Positions 43,800 through 54,610 of a DNA stretch of 64,000 nucleotides are shown one piece after another. The stretch is from DATAOG01 sp963757395 (GTDB lineage: Bacteria > Pseudomonadota > Alphaproteobacteria > Geminicoccales > Geminicoccaceae), in NCBI GenBank assembly GCA_963757395.1, contig CAVWRK010000008.1, positions 1 through 64,000 of the forward strand, written 5' to 3'. The position numbers and the translations under genes are program-made. Numbering within the stretch: the stretch's first letter is position 1; every line of letters starts with the position of its first letter. The notes beneath the pieces are model-generated. The model did no database searches. It was not told the origin of the DNA and was given only the letters and a program-made list of their open reading frames with translations.

Positions 43800-44413
43800 G
43801 ACGCGGGCCTCGGACGCCGGCCGGCGCTCGGCGAGGAGCTCCGGTTCCTCGCGCGCCGGCATCCGCGGGCGAGCTGGGCGGCGCATCCGAAGCTCGGCGA
43901 GCTGGCGCGCTTCTGGCTGCAGCGCCACCAGATGTTCCGCCGGCTGGACGAGATCCTCCGGACCGGCAGCGAGGCGGCACTCGCCGAGGCGCTCGGGCGC
44001 GGCCGAGCTCAAGCCCTGGCTCGCCCGTCATCTGCAGACGTTCCTCTGGCAGCTCGAGGAGCACCATCAGGTCGAGGATCTTCATTACTTTCCGGTGTTC
44101 CGGCGGGTGGAGCCCCGCCTTGCCGCGGGCTTCGAGTTGCTCGAGCGCGACCATCGGAGCGCTGCACGACGGCACTCGGCGGCATCGTCGAGGTCGCCAA
44201 CCGCGTGCTGGCGCATGACGGCGTCGAGCTGTCGCAGTTCGGCGCCGAGCTGGCACGCTTTCGTGACGCCCAGGCCGAGCTCGGCCGCGCGCTCGCTCGC
44301 CACCTCGACGACGAGGAGGACCTGGTCGTGCCCCTGCTCCTCGAGCGCGGCGAGGCACGTTCTGCACGACGGCGCGCTGACCGCGCCGGCCGCCGGCGAC
44401 CGGAGCCAGCGCC
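43800..44413 (+). pseudogene. Hemerythrin-like domain protein (frameshifted)
   Basis: LGEELRFLARRHPRASWAAH, FWLQRHQMFRRLDEILRTG, then in another frame LKPWLARHLQTFLWQLEEHH, VEDLHYFPVFRRVEPRLAAG and FELLERDH, then ALARHLDDEEDLVVPLLLER. The H-x3-E-D-x-x-x-F-P and H-x3-E-x3-x-P-x-x patterns are those of a four-helix hemerythrin HHE domain that binds two irons. Breaks occur near 44005, 44165 and 44355. No clear start codon was found. It lies between two similarly broken genes. Confidence 0.6.
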
Positions 44414-46285
44414 ATGCCTGGGCCGCTTCGCGAGGTTCGCCTGGGACCGTTCGATCTGACGCTCGAGCGGCGATCCGGACGGGACGCTCTGCGCCCGTTC
44501 GCCGCATCCCCTCGGCAGCTACCCCGCGCGCCTGACCCAATGCCTGGAGCACTGGGCGGTGCAGGCGCCCGAGCGCACGTTCCTCGCCAAGCGCGGCGCC
44601 GGATGGCGCCTGGCGGCGGCTGACCTATGCCGAGACGCTGGGCGGCGTGCGCCGGATCGGCCAGGCGTTGCTCGAGCGCGAGCTCTCGGCCGAGCGCCCG
44701 CTCGCGATCCTCTCCGGCAACGACCTGGAGCACGCTCTGCTGGCGCTCGCGGCGCTGCACGTGGGCGTGCCCTACGCCCCGATCTCGCCCGCCTATTCGC
44801 TGCTCTCGAAGGATTTCGGCAAGCTGCGGACGATCATCGGGCTGCTGACGCCCGGGCCTGGTGTTCGCCGCCTCCGGCCGAGCCTACGAGGCCGCGATCG
44901 CGGCGGCGGTGCCGCCCGGGACCGAGATCGTGGTGACCGGGGATGGGCCGGCGGCCGGACGTCTCGCCACGGGCTTCGCGGAGCTGCTCGCGACCGAGCC
45001 GACCCGCGCGGTCGAGGCGGCAGCTGCGACGGTGGGGCCCGATACCGTCGGCAAAATTCCTGTTCACCTCGGGCTCGACCGGCCTGCCCAAGGCGGTGAT
45101 CAACACCGAGCGCATGCTCTGCAGCAATCAGGCGATGATCCGGACCATGCTCGCCTTCCTCGCGGACGAGCCGCCGGTCATGGTCGACTGGCTGCCCTGG
45201 CACCACACCGCCGGCGGCAACCACAATTTCGGGCTCGTGCTCTACAATGGCGGCTCGCTCTACATCGACGACGGCCGGCCCACGGCCGCCGAGATCGGCG
45301 CGACCGTCCAGAACCTCAGGGAGATCGCGACCACCTTCTACGTCAACGTGCCCAAGGGCTTCGAGGTCCTGCTGCCGCATCTGGAGCGGGACGCCGGCGC
45401 TGCGCCGGCGCTTCTTCAGCCGGCTGCGCCTGATGTTCTACGCCGGCGCCGGGCTCGCCCAGCACGTCTGGGAGGCCTTGCAGCGCCTGGCGCTCGAGAC
45501 CACCGGCGAGCGCATCCTGATGCTGACCGGGCTCGGTGCCACCGAGACCGCGCCCTTCGTCTTCATGCCCGGCAGGGAGGTGAGCCGGGCGGGCGAGGTC
45601 GGCCTGCCGGCGCCCGGCATCCTGCTCAAGCTCGTGCCGCTCGAGGACGCGCGCTTCGAGGCCCGCCTGAAGGGCCCCAACATCACCCCCGGCTACTGGC
45701 GCCAGCCCGAGGTCACGGCGGCGGCCTTCGACGACGAGGGCTTCTACCGGCTCGGCGACGCGCTTCGTTTTCTCGACCCCGCGCACCCGGAAAAAGGCTT
45801 CGTGTTCGACGGCCGGATCGCCGAGGAGTTCAAGCTCTCGAGCGGCACCTGGGTCAACGTCGGCGCGCTCCGGCGCCAGCTGGTCGCCGAGCTTCGCCCC
45901 GCTGCTGCGCGACGCGGTGATCGCGGGCCAGGACCGGGCCGAGGTCACCGCCCTTCTGATCCCCGACGTCGAGGCCTGCCGGCGCCGTGCTCGGCGATGT
46001 CGCCACGGCCGAGCCCGGATCTGCTGCTCAGCCCGCGCCTGCGGCGCCGTCCTGCAAGAGGGACTGGATCGTCTCGCGCAGAGCGCCACCGGCAGCTCCA
46101 ACCGGGTCGCCCGCGCCCTGCTCCTGACCGAGCCGCCCTCGATCGACGCCCACGAGGTCACCGACAAAGGCTCGATCAACCAGCGCGCCGTGCTCCGCCA
46201 CCGGGCGCATCTGGTCGCCGAGCTCTACACCGAACCCTACTCGCCGCGCGTGCTGGTGGCAGCGACACGCGTGATCGCTCGATGA
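44414..46285 (+). pseudogene. Feruloyl-CoA synthetase-like AMP-dependent ligase (about eight indels)
   Basis: An acyl-adenylate/CoA ligase of about 620 residues spread over all three frames. MPGPLREVRLGPFDLTLERR starts at 44414, then GQALLERELSAERPLAILSG, HVGVPYAPISPAYSLLSKDF, KFLFTSGSTGLPKAVINTER (the P-loop-like A3 motif), VDWLPWHHTAGGNHNFGLVL, LMLTGLGATETAPFVFMPG, GFYRLGDALRFLDPAHPEKG, FDGRIAEEFKLSSGTWVNVG and AHEVTDKGSINQRAVL with the catalytic Lys. The last motif is typical of feruloyl-CoA synthetases. Breaks near 44490, 44615, 44858, 45052, 45405, 45900, 45985 and 46065. Motif conservation is perfect, so this may be a functional gene in poorly called sequence. Confidence 0.7.
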
Positions 46286-46372
46286 AGCCGACACCTCGGA
46301 AAGCGGGTCGGGCTATGCCTCGGACATGCGTATCAGGTAGGGTCGGCGATGGGTCGCCAGAGTGGGCGGGTG

Positions 46373-46552
46373 ATGGCCAAGGTCATAACGAAGACGTACC
46401 GGGTCGAGGAGTTGCCGCCGGGAATGGTGGCGGAGCTTGACGCCGCACCCGACGCTGCGCTCGGACTTCGCGCCCTGTTGGCGGTGCGGAGGTTCCGCGA
46501 GGTTCGCATCATGACGTCGACCGCCTACGTCCGCTCGGCCGAGGGCTCATAA
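46373..46552 (+). CDS. Hypothetical protein, 59 residues
   Basis: ATG 46373 encodes MAKVITKTYRVEELPPGMVA, ELDAAPDAALGLRALLAVRR and a tail ending RSAEGS at TAA 46550. An upstream in-frame ATG at 46349 is possible. Composition is more balanced than that of chance frames in this GC-rich DNA. No family recognised. Confidence 0.4.
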   Translation: MAKVITKTYRVEELPPGMVAELDAAPDAALGLRALLAVRRFREVRIMTSTAYVRSAEGS

Positions 46553-46568
46553 CACCTCGGCTGCCGTC

Positions 46569-46991
46569 TCAATCCTCGCCGAACTCGATCTGGTCCATGT
46601 CGTCGTCAGAGAAGCCGAAGTGGTGGCCGATCTCGTGGATCAGCGTGTTCCTGACGATGTCGGCGAGCGGCGCCTCGGTCTCGCACCAGTAGTCGAGCAG
46701 CGGCCGGCGGTAGAGGAAGATCATGTCGACGTCCTCGCGCGGCGCATCGAAACCCGAGCCGCGGCCGACCGGCACGCCGTGATAGAGGCCGAGCAGGTCG
46801 AACGGGCTCTCGATCTCCATCTCGCGCAGCGTCTCGTCGTCGGGGAAATCCTGGACCCGGACGACGACGCCGTCGATGTGGCTCCGGAACGGCTCCGGCA
46901 GCTCCGCCAGCACCGCCTGGCCAAGGCGCTGGAGGTCGGCGGCCGAAGGCGGCACGCCGCCGACCTTGTCGGAACCGGAAGCCGGCCCCAT
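46569..46991 (-). CDS. Zincin-like metallopeptidase family protein
   Basis: A 140-residue protein of the small bacterial zincin family (PF06262 type). FDLLGLYHGVPVGRGSGFDA and VDMIFLYRRPLLDYWCETEA precede the metal motif NTLIHEIGHHFGFSDDDMDQ (H-E-x-x-H plus a downstream Asp), ending IEFGED. Family members have the metzincin-like core, but their substrates are not known to me. It diverges from the dehydratase gene at 47026. Confidence 0.87.
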   Translation of the reverse strand: MGPASGSDKVGGVPPSAADLQRLGQAVLAELPEPFRSHIDGVVVRVQDFPDDETLREMEIESPFDLLGLYHGVPVGRGSGFDAPREDVDMIFLYRRPLLDYWCETEAPLADIVRNTLIHEIGHHFGFSDDDMDQIEFGED

Positions 46992-47025
46992 CGTCTATCC
47001 CAGGCAGCAGGGAGGGAGATGGATC

Positions 47026-47328
47026 ATGACCGCAGGCTGCGAGAAACTCACCGGCGTCGCCCGCGAGCAGGCGATCGCCGAGCTCGACGGCTGGCAGGAG
47101 GTGTCCGGCCGCGACGCGATCGGCAGGACCTTCACCTTCAGGGACTTCAACACGGCGTTCGGCTTCATGACCCGGGTGGCCCTCCAGGCGGAGAAGATGA
47201 ACCACCATCCCGAATGGTTCAACGTCTACAAGACCGTGCAGGTCACGCTCTCGACCCATGACGCGGGCGGCGTCACCGAGCGCGACGTCAAGCTCGCCAA
47301 GGCGATGAACGCCTGCGCCAAGGCGTGA
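47026..47328 (+). CDS. phhB: 4a-hydroxytetrahydrobiopterin dehydratase
   Basis: A 100-residue pterin-4a-carbinolamine dehydratase that recycles the pterin cofactor of aromatic amino acid hydroxylases. The signature KMNHHPEWFNVYKTVQVTLS (H-H-P-x-W), GRTFTFRDFNTAFGFMTRVA and the tail DVKLAKAMNACAKA are all present. GGAGGGAG at 47010-47017 sets ATG 47026. Family size is 95-110 residues, so it is complete. Confidence 0.9.
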   Translation: MTAGCEKLTGVAREQAIAELDGWQEVSGRDAIGRTFTFRDFNTAFGFMTRVALQAEKMNHHPEWFNVYKTVQVTLSTHDAGGVTERDVKLAKAMNACAKA

Positions 47329-47332
47329 GCAC

Positions 47333-48094
47333 CTATTGCGGCGCCATCCGGATCGCGCCGTCGAGGCGGATGACCTCGCCGTTCAACATTCCGTTGTCGA
47401 GGATGTGGCGGACCAGGGCCGCGTATTCCTCGGGCCGGCCGAGGCGCTTGGGGAAGGGCACGCTCGCGCCGAGCGAGTGCTGGACCGCCTCGGGCAGGCC
47501 TTTGAGCATCGGCGTCTCGAAGATTCCGGGCGCGATCGTGACCACGCGGATGCCGAAGCGGGCGAGCTCGCGCGCCGCCGGCAGGGTCAGCGCCGCGATT
47601 CCCCCTTTCGACGCGGCGTAGGCGGCCTGGCCGATCTGGCCGTCGAAGGCGGCGACCGAGGCGGTGTTGACGATCACGCCGCGCTCGCCGTCCTCGCCCG
47701 GCTCGAGGCCCGCCATGTCGGCGGCGGCCAGGCGGAGCAGGTTGAAGCTGCCGATCAGATTGACCTGGATGACGCGAGCGAAGTCGGCGAGCGGCATCGG
47801 CCCGCTCCGGCCGACGATCCGCGCCGGCGGCGCGATGCCGGCGCAGTTGATCAGGATCCGGGCCGGGCCATGGGCCTCCCGGGCCGCCGCGACCGCCTGC
47901 TCGGCGCTGGCCGCATCGGCGACGTCGCAGGCGATCCCCTTGCCGCCCAGCCGGCCGGCGGCTTCGGCAAGCCTCCCGACATCGAGGTCGAGGAGTGCCA
48001 CCTTGGCGCCGGCAGCTGCCAGCATCTCGGCCGTCGCAAGGCCGAGCCCCGAGGCGCCGCCGGTGACGATCGCTGCCTGGCCCTCGATCCGCAT
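47333..48094 (-). CDS. Short-chain dehydrogenase, 3-hydroxyacyl-CoA dehydrogenase type II-like
   Basis: A 253-residue SDR. AAIVTGGASGLGLATAEMLA (T-G-x3-G-x-G), ILINCAGIAPPARIVGRSG, VIVNTASVAAFDGQIGQAAY with catalytic Ser and Tyr, AASKGGIAALTLPAARELAR (Lys), TIAPGIFETPMLKGLPEAV and RLDGAIRMAPQ. The ending closely follows human HSD17B10-type enzymes that oxidise 3-hydroxyacyl-CoA with NAD. ATG 48094 starts the first beta strand. The longer upstream extension lacks homology. Confidence 0.88.
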   Translation of the reverse strand: MRIEGQAAIVTGGASGLGLATAEMLAAAGAKVALLDLDVGRLAEAAGRLGGKGIACDVADAASAEQAVAAAREAHGPARILINCAGIAPPARIVGRSGPMPLADFARVIQVNLIGSFNLLRLAAADMAGLEPGEDGERGVIVNTASVAAFDGQIGQAAYAASKGGIAALTLPAARELARFGIRVVTIAPGIFETPMLKGLPEAVQHSLGASVPFPKRLGRPEEYAALVRHILDNGMLNGEVIRLDGAIRMAPQ

Positions 48095-48213
48095 GCCCAC
48101 TCTCCCCTCATCCTGCCGCGCCCTGCCTAGCCGATCGCGCGTGCCCGCGGCAAGCCCTGCGCACGGGCGCGCCAGGCTTGCCAGAGCCACGGGCGAGGCC
48201 CAATTTGTCAATC

Positions 48214-48573
48214 ATGGATACAACTCGCGAGCTGCCGCTACCCCAGCTGCCGATCGCCTACCGGCCGCCCGACGAGCGCCAGTTCTGGACCAAGTTCCGG
48301 CGCGTGCTGGCGCAGATCCCGTTCGCCGAGGACCTGCTCGCGGGCTACTACTGCGCTCTCGATCGCGACACGCCTGCCTACGTCCGCGCCGTGCTGTGCG
48401 GCGCGCTCGCCTACTTCGTGCTGCCGATCGACGTGGTGCCGGACTTTCTCGCCGGCCTCGGCTTCACCGACGACGCCTCGGTGCTGGCGGCGGCGCTCGC
48501 CGCAGTCGGCCGCCATCTCCAGCCCAGGCACCGGGCGCAGGCGCGCGCGAGCCTGGAGCGCTTCGCCGGCTGA
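48214..48573 (+). CDS. DUF1232 (YkvA-family) small membrane protein
   Basis: A 119-residue protein. PYRRVLA-like helix (TKFRRVLAQIPFAEDLLAGY), then VRAVLCGALAYFVLPIDVVP and DFLAGLGFTDDASVLAAALA: the A-Y-x-x-x-P-x-D-x-x-P-D core defines DUF1232. One or two membrane-inserted helices are likely. Function unknown. It stands alone, diverging from the SDR gene. Confidence 0.85.
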   Translation: MDTTRELPLPQLPIAYRPPDERQFWTKFRRVLAQIPFAEDLLAGYYCALDRDTPAYVRAVLCGALAYFVLPIDVVPDFLAGLGFTDDASVLAAALAAVGRHLQPRHRAQARASLERFAG

Positions 48574-48745
48574 GCCCGGGCCGGGCGACCGTCGCCGGCA
48601 CACGACCGGCACCAATCTGGGCCAGGCTGGTTTCGGGGCGATCCGGGGCGGGACCAATTCACCCTTGATTGAGGATCGACCTGTATCAGCAGCCCGCTCT
48701 GTGCTTAACTGCCAAGCTCAGGGCGGCGCGGGCGGAGGGAGGTCC

Positions 48746-51700
48746 ATGGCGACCCGGTTGCAGGACAAGAAGTCGGATCTGCTCGAGCGGGTGGTCGACC
48801 GGCTGCACGACAAGTTCACCGATGGCCCGGCGGAGCGCGCCGAGGCGTTCGTCCGCCACTACTACCGCGCGGTCGCGCCGGTCGATCTGCTCGAGCGCGA
48901 CCCGCTCGACGTCTATGGCGCGGCGCTGTCCCATCTCCGTCTCGGCGAGCACCGCCAGGCCGGCCAGGCGCTGGTCCGGGTCTACAACCCGCAGATCGAG
49001 CAGCACGGCTGGCAGTCGACCCACACCGTGATCGAGGTGGTCACCGACGACATGCCGTTCCTGGTCAATTCGGTGAGCATGGCGCTCAACCGGCTGGGCC
49101 TGCTGATCCACATCACCATCCACCCGGTGCTGCTGGTCAAGCGCAACTCGGCGGGCATCCTCCAGGCGGTGCTGGACGCGGCCGCGGCCGATGGCGGCGA
49201 CGCCCGCCTGGAATCCTACATGCATTTCGAGGTCGACCGGCAGAGCGATCCCGAGCGGATCGAGGCGATCCGGGCCGATCTCGAAGTCGAGCCTGGCCGA
49301 CGTCCGGGTCGCGGTCGAAGACTGGCGGCCGGTGCTCGGCAAGGTCGAGGTCGCGATCGAGGAGCTGCAGCGCGGCGCCCGGGTGCTCGAAGCGACCGAC
49401 CTCGCGGAGGCCGAGGCGTTCCTGCGCTGGATGGCCGACAACCACTTCACCTTCCTGGGTTACGGCTGCTACGACCTGATCCGCGACAAGACCGGTGACC
49501 AGCTCAAGCGCGTCGAAGGGTCGGCGCTCGGCCTGCTCAAGCGCCAGCAGACCGGCAGCACGACCTCGCGCAGCTTCGCGAGCCTGCCGCCGGAGCTGCG
49601 CCACCAGGCGCGCGAGGCGCTGCCGCTGGTGATCACCAAGGCCAGCACCCGCTCCACCGTGCACCGGCCGGTCTATCTCGACTACGTCGGCGTGCGCCGG
49701 TTCGACGCCAAGGGCAAGGTCCTGGGCGAGCACCGCTTTCTCGGCCTGTTCACCTCGGCCGCGTACAATCGCAACCCGCGCGAGATTCCGCTGCTCCGGC
49801 ACAAGGTCGAGCGCATGGTCGCGCGCGCCAGCCTGGCGCCGACCGGCCACTCGGGCAAGGCGCTGGTCAACATCCTCGAGACCTATCCGCGCGACGAGCT
49901 GTTCCAGACCAGCGACGACGAGCTGTTCGAGACCGTGCAGGAGATCCTGCACCTGCACGAGCGCCAGTCGCTCCGCCTGTTCCTGCGCCGCGACGCCTTC
50001 GCCCGCTTCGTCTCCTGCCTGATCTACGTGCCACGCGAGCGCTACAACACCGAGATCCGGCGCAAATTCCAGGACATCCTGCTCGAGGCGCTGAACGGCA
50101 CCGAGGCCGAGTTCCAGGCCCAGGTGTCGGAATCGATCCTGGCCCGCATCCAGTTCATCGTTCGGACCCCGGACGGCATCCCGATCGGCGTCGATCGGGG
50201 CGAGGTCGAGGCCCGTCTGATCGAGGCGTCACGCTCCTGGAACGACGTGCTCTGCGAGGCTCTGATCGACGCTCACGGCGAAGAGGAGGGCAACCGGCTG
50301 TCGCGCGCCTATGGCGAGGCGATCCCGGTCGGCTATCAGGAGCAGGTGCCGGCGCGGGCGGCGGTGCCCGACATCGATCGGATCGACCGGCTGGCCAAGG
50401 GCGAGCTCGAGCTCGCGATGTCGCTCTACCGGCCGCTCGAGCAGGGCACCGGCGGGCTCTGTCTCAAGCTGGTGCGCGCCGGTCAGGCGATCGCCTTGTC
50501 CGACGTCCTGCCGGTGCTCGAGAACATGGGCCTGCGGGTGGGCCAGGAGCAGCCCTACGACTTCACCACGGCCGCCGGCACGACCTTCTGGCTGCACAAT
50601 TTCTCGGTCGAGCCGATCCGGGCCGGCGAGCTCGACCCCGACCAGGCCGGGCCGGACTTCCAGGACGCCTTCCTCAGGGTCTGGCGGGGTGAGGCGGAGA
50701 ACGACGGCTTCAATCAGCTGGTGCTGCGTGCCGGGCTCAACTGGCGCCAGGTCACGGTCCTGCGCACCTACTGCAAATACCTGTTGCAGATCGGGATTCC
50801 GTTCAGCCAGGCGTACATGGAGCAGACGCTGGTCAGCAATCCCGAGCTGGCGCGCCGCCTGGCCGAGCTGTTCGAGGCGCGCTTCGATCCCGACGCGGGC
50901 GGCGATCGCCAGGCGCTCCTCGCCCGCCTCGAGGCCGAGTTCCGCAGCGGCCTCGACGGCGTCGCCAACCTCGACGAGGATCGGATCCTGCGGCGCTTCA
51001 TGCGCCTGATCCTGGCGACCCTGCGCACCAACTTCTATCGGCCCGGGCCCGAGGGCGCGCCGTTCAAGCCCTATCTGTCGTTCAAGATCGATCCCGCCCT
51101 GGTGCCGGACATGCCGCTGCCGCGCCCGGCCTACGAGATCTTCGTCTATGCGCCGCGGACCGAGGGCGTCCATCTGCGCGGCGGCAAGGTCGCCCGCGGC
51201 GGCATCCGCTGGTCGGACCGGCGCGAGGATTTCCGGACCGAAGTGCTCGGCCTGATGAAGGCGCAGATGGTCAAGAACGGGGTCATCGTGCCGGTCGGCG
51301 CCAAGGGCGGCTTCGTGGTCAAGCGCCCGCCCAAGGGCGGCGATCGCGCGGCGCTGCAGGCCGAGGTGATCGCCTGCTATCAGACCCTGATGCGCGGCAT
51401 GCTGGACCTGACCGACAACCGGGTCGGCGACCAGGTGGTGGTGCCGCCGCGGGTGGTCCGCTACGACGGCGACGATCCCTATCTGGTGGTCGCGGCCGAC
51501 AAGGGGACCGCGACCTTCTCGGACCTCGCCAACGCGATCAGCCTGGAGTACGGCCACTGGCTGGGCGACGCCTTCGCCTCCGGCGGCTCGGCGGGCTACG
51601 ACCACAAGGGCATGGCGATCACGGCGCGCGGCGCCTGGGAGTCGGTCAAGCGGCATTTCCTCGAGCTCGGCCACGACTGCCAGGAGCAGCCGTTCACGGT

Positions 51701-53627
51701 GATCGGGATCGGCGACATGTCGGGCGACGTGTTCGGCAACGGCATGCTGCTGTCGGAGCAGATCCGGCTGATCGCGGCCTTCGATCATCGCCACGTCTTC
51801 GTCGATCCGGATCCCGATCCGGCGGTGAGCTTCGCCGAGCGCAAGCGGCTGTTCGAGCTGCCGCGCTCCAGCTGGGACGACTACGACCGCAGCCTCCTGA
51901 GCCCGGGCGGCGGCGTCTGGCCGCGGACCGCCAAATCGATCAAGCTGTCGCCCCAGGCGCGGCGCGCGCTCGACGCCGAAGCCGAGGAGTTCACGCCCCA
52001 TGAGCTGATCCGGGCGATCCTGCTCGCCCCGGTCGACCTGTTCTGGAACGGCGGCATCGGCACCTACGTCAAGGCCGCCGTCGAGCGCCACGCCGAGGCG
52101 TTCGATCGGGCCAACGACGCGGTCCGCGTCGACGCCGAGCAGCTGCGCTGCAAGGTGATCGGCGAAGGCGGCAACCTCGGCTTGACCCAGCGCGCGCGCA
52201 TCGCCTTCGCCCAGAAGGGTGGCCGGATCAATACCGACTTCATCGACAACTCGGCAGGCGTCGACTGCTCCGATCACGAGGTCAACATCAAGATCCTGCT
52301 CGGCGCGGTGGTTGCCCAGGGCGACCTGACCACAAAGCAGCGCGACCAGCTGCTGGCCGCGATGACCGACGAGGTCGCGGGCCTGGTCCTGCGCAACAAC
52401 ATCCTCCAGGTGCAGGCGATCTCGCTCGCCGAGACGCGGCCGGCCGAGCTCCTCGACAGCCAGGCCGCCTTCATGCGCCGCCTCGAGGCGAGCGGCCGGC
52501 TCAATCGCGAGCTCGAGGTCCTGCCCGACGAGGAGACCCTCGGCCGGCGCCGGCAGGCGGGGCAGGGGCTGTTCCGGCCCGAGGTCGCGGTGCTGCTGGC
52601 CTACGCCAAGATGGCCCTCTACGACGAGCTCCTGGCCTCGGAGCTGCCCGACGATCCCTATCTCCTCCGGGACCTGATCAAGTACTTTCCGCGCCCGCTG
52701 CGCAAGCGCTTCCGCGGGCAGATCGCCCACCACCGGCTGCGGCGGGAGATCATTGCCACGATCGTCGCGAACAGCGTGGTCAACCGCGGGCTCGGCGAGT
52801 TCGTGAGCGAGCTCGGGGAGCAGACCGGCCGCTCGATCACCTCGATCGCGCGCGCCGACATCGTGGCCCGCGACACTTTCGGCCTGGTGCCGCTGTTCGG
52901 CCAGCTCGAGCTGCTGGTCGGCCGGATCCCCACCCCGCAGCTGATGGCTCTGTTCGGCCAGGCGCGTCTCGCGCTGGTCCGCGGCACCGAATGGTTCCTG
53001 CGCAACCTGCCGGCCCCGATCGACGTCAAGGCCTCGGTCGAGCGCTTCCGAGCCGGCATCGCGAGCCTGCTCGACAAGCTCGACCTTGTGCTCGCCGCGC
53101 CCGACCGGCAGCGCCTCGGTCAGGCCGTGATCGAGCATCGCGGGCGCGGGATCGAGGCGGAAGCGGCGTGGCGCCTCGCGGCCCTGCCCTATCTGTTCCC
53201 GGCCTGCGAGGTGGTCACGGTCGCCGACGTGGTCGGCACCGGCGTGGTGACCGCCGGCAGCACCTATTTCGCGCTCGATGCCCGGCTTCATCTCGACCGG
53301 CTGCGCGATCGCCTGGAGCACACCAGCCCGCGCAACCCTTGGGAGCGCGTCGCTCTGGCCGGGCTGTACGAGGACCTGGTCGACGAGCATCGCCGGCTGA
53401 CCATCCAGGCCTTCGACAGCGAGCTGGTCCGGCCGCACGCGGAGGCGGGGCCCGAAGCCCTGCAGGAGGCGGTCGCGACCTGGCTGCAGAGCGAGGTCGT
53501 CGGCTTCGGCCGCTGGCAGCGCCTGCTGATCGAGCTCGACAGCCAGCCGAGCGCCGATCTCGCCATGCTCTCGGTCGCGATCCGCACGCTGGGCGCGCTC
53601 GATGCGAGCCACGCCGACGCCGCCTGA
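48746..53627 (+). CDS. gdhB: NAD-specific glutamate dehydrogenase, large (about 180 kDa) class
   Basis: The large bacterial NAD-GDH (about 1,626 residues) deaminates glutamate to 2-oxoglutarate. N-terminal ACT-like domains start MATRLQDKKSDLLERVVDRL. LRWMADNHFTFLGYGCYDLI, GGKVARGGIRWSDRREDFRT, GAKGGFVVKRPPKGG, GHDCQEQPFTVIGIGDMSGD and CKVIGEGGNLGLTQRARIAF mark the catalytic and NAD domains, then a long C-terminal domain. One indel near 49288 (an extra base in GAAGTC) splits the frame between IRADLE and SSLADVRVAV. The remaining 4.3 kb is open. This looks like a base-calling error in an intact gene. GGAGGGAGG precedes ATG 48746. Confidence 0.9.
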
Positions 53628-53648
53628 GCCGAGGCCGATCGTCCTCTG

Positions 53649-54359
53649 ATGGCGACCGTCCTCTGCATGAAGTGGGGTCGCCGGTACGGCTCGAACTACG
53701 TCAACACGCTCTACAGCATGGTGCAGCGCAACCTGACCGTGCCGCACCGTTTCGTCTGCCTGACCGACGAGCGCACCGGCATCCGGCCGGAGGTCGAGTG
53801 CCGGCCCCTGCCGGCCCTGGAGCTGGCGCCGGAGTGGGAACGCTCGCCCTGGCGCAAGCTCAGCTGCTTCGCGCCCGAGCTCGCGGATCTGGACGGGCCG
53901 GTGCTGTTCCTCGACCTCGATCTGGTGATCATCGACAACATCGACTGCTTCTTCGCCTATCCAGGCGAGTTCTGCATCATCGAGAACTGGACCCAGCCGG
54001 GCCGCGGGATCGGCAATTCCTCGGTCTATCGCTACTGGGCCGGCGCCCATCAGGACGTCTTCGCCCGCTTTCGCGCGCAGGCCGCCGAGGTGGTCCGCAG
54101 CTTTCCCAACTCCCAGACCTTCCTGTCGCGCTCGGTGCCGGAGCTGACCTTCTGGCCGGCGTCCTGGTGCCGGAGCTTCAAGCACGACTGTCTGCCGGGT
54201 CGCCTGCTCCGGCGCCTGCGAGCGGCCGCGATCCCCGACGGCGCCAGGATCATCGTGTTCCACGGTCACCCCAAGCCACCGGATGCGGCGCGCGGCATCT
54301 GGCCCGAGCGGCACCGGCATCTGCGGCCGGCCGCCTGGATCGCCGACTACTGGCGCTGA
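53649..54359 (+). CDS. Putative glycosyltransferase (GT-A type, DxD)
   Basis: A 236-residue protein. ATVLCMKWGRRYGSNYVNTL, RNLTVPHRFVCLTDERTGI, then the metal-site strand GPVLFLDLDLVIIDNIDCFF (D-x-D) and IFNSSVYRYW-like text (GIGNSSVYRYWAGAHQDVF), IIVFHGHPKPPDAARGIWPE. The pattern resembles GT8-like or small uncharacterised glycosyltransferases in alphaproteobacteria. The acceptor is unknown. It lies 21 bp after the glutamate dehydrogenase gene and may be cotranscribed. Confidence 0.65.
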   Translation: MATVLCMKWGRRYGSNYVNTLYSMVQRNLTVPHRFVCLTDERTGIRPEVECRPLPALELAPEWERSPWRKLSCFAPELADLDGPVLFLDLDLVIIDNIDCFFAYPGEFCIIENWTQPGRGIGNSSVYRYWAGAHQDVFARFRAQAAEVVRSFPNSQTFLSRSVPELTFWPASWCRSFKHDCLPGRLLRRLRAAAIPDGARIIVFHGHPKPPDAARGIWPERHRHLRPAAWIADYWR

Positions 54360-54610
54360 GAGGGGCGTGCTGGCGGCGATTGCCAAGACCTGCGGGCGTC
54401 GCTATGGTCGCCGACCACTGATGATCCCGAACGGCTTGGCGAAGTCGACCGAGCCCTGAGACATTCGCGATCATGGTCAGGTTGCGTCCGCTTGACGCTA
54501 ACCGCGTGAGTATGTGTGGCGGCGCTCGGACCTGACCTTGCCCATGCTGGATCGGCGGGTCCGATGACGCAACGGGAATCAACGGGTCGGACGTCCGCGG
54601 GGGATAGCGC

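Noticed and set aside
50229..54386. Very long minus-strand open frame opposite glutamate dehydrogenase
   Set aside because: The plus strand holds the unmistakable NAD-GDH domains. The minus frame is a by-product of GC-rich codon third positions and has no domain similarity.
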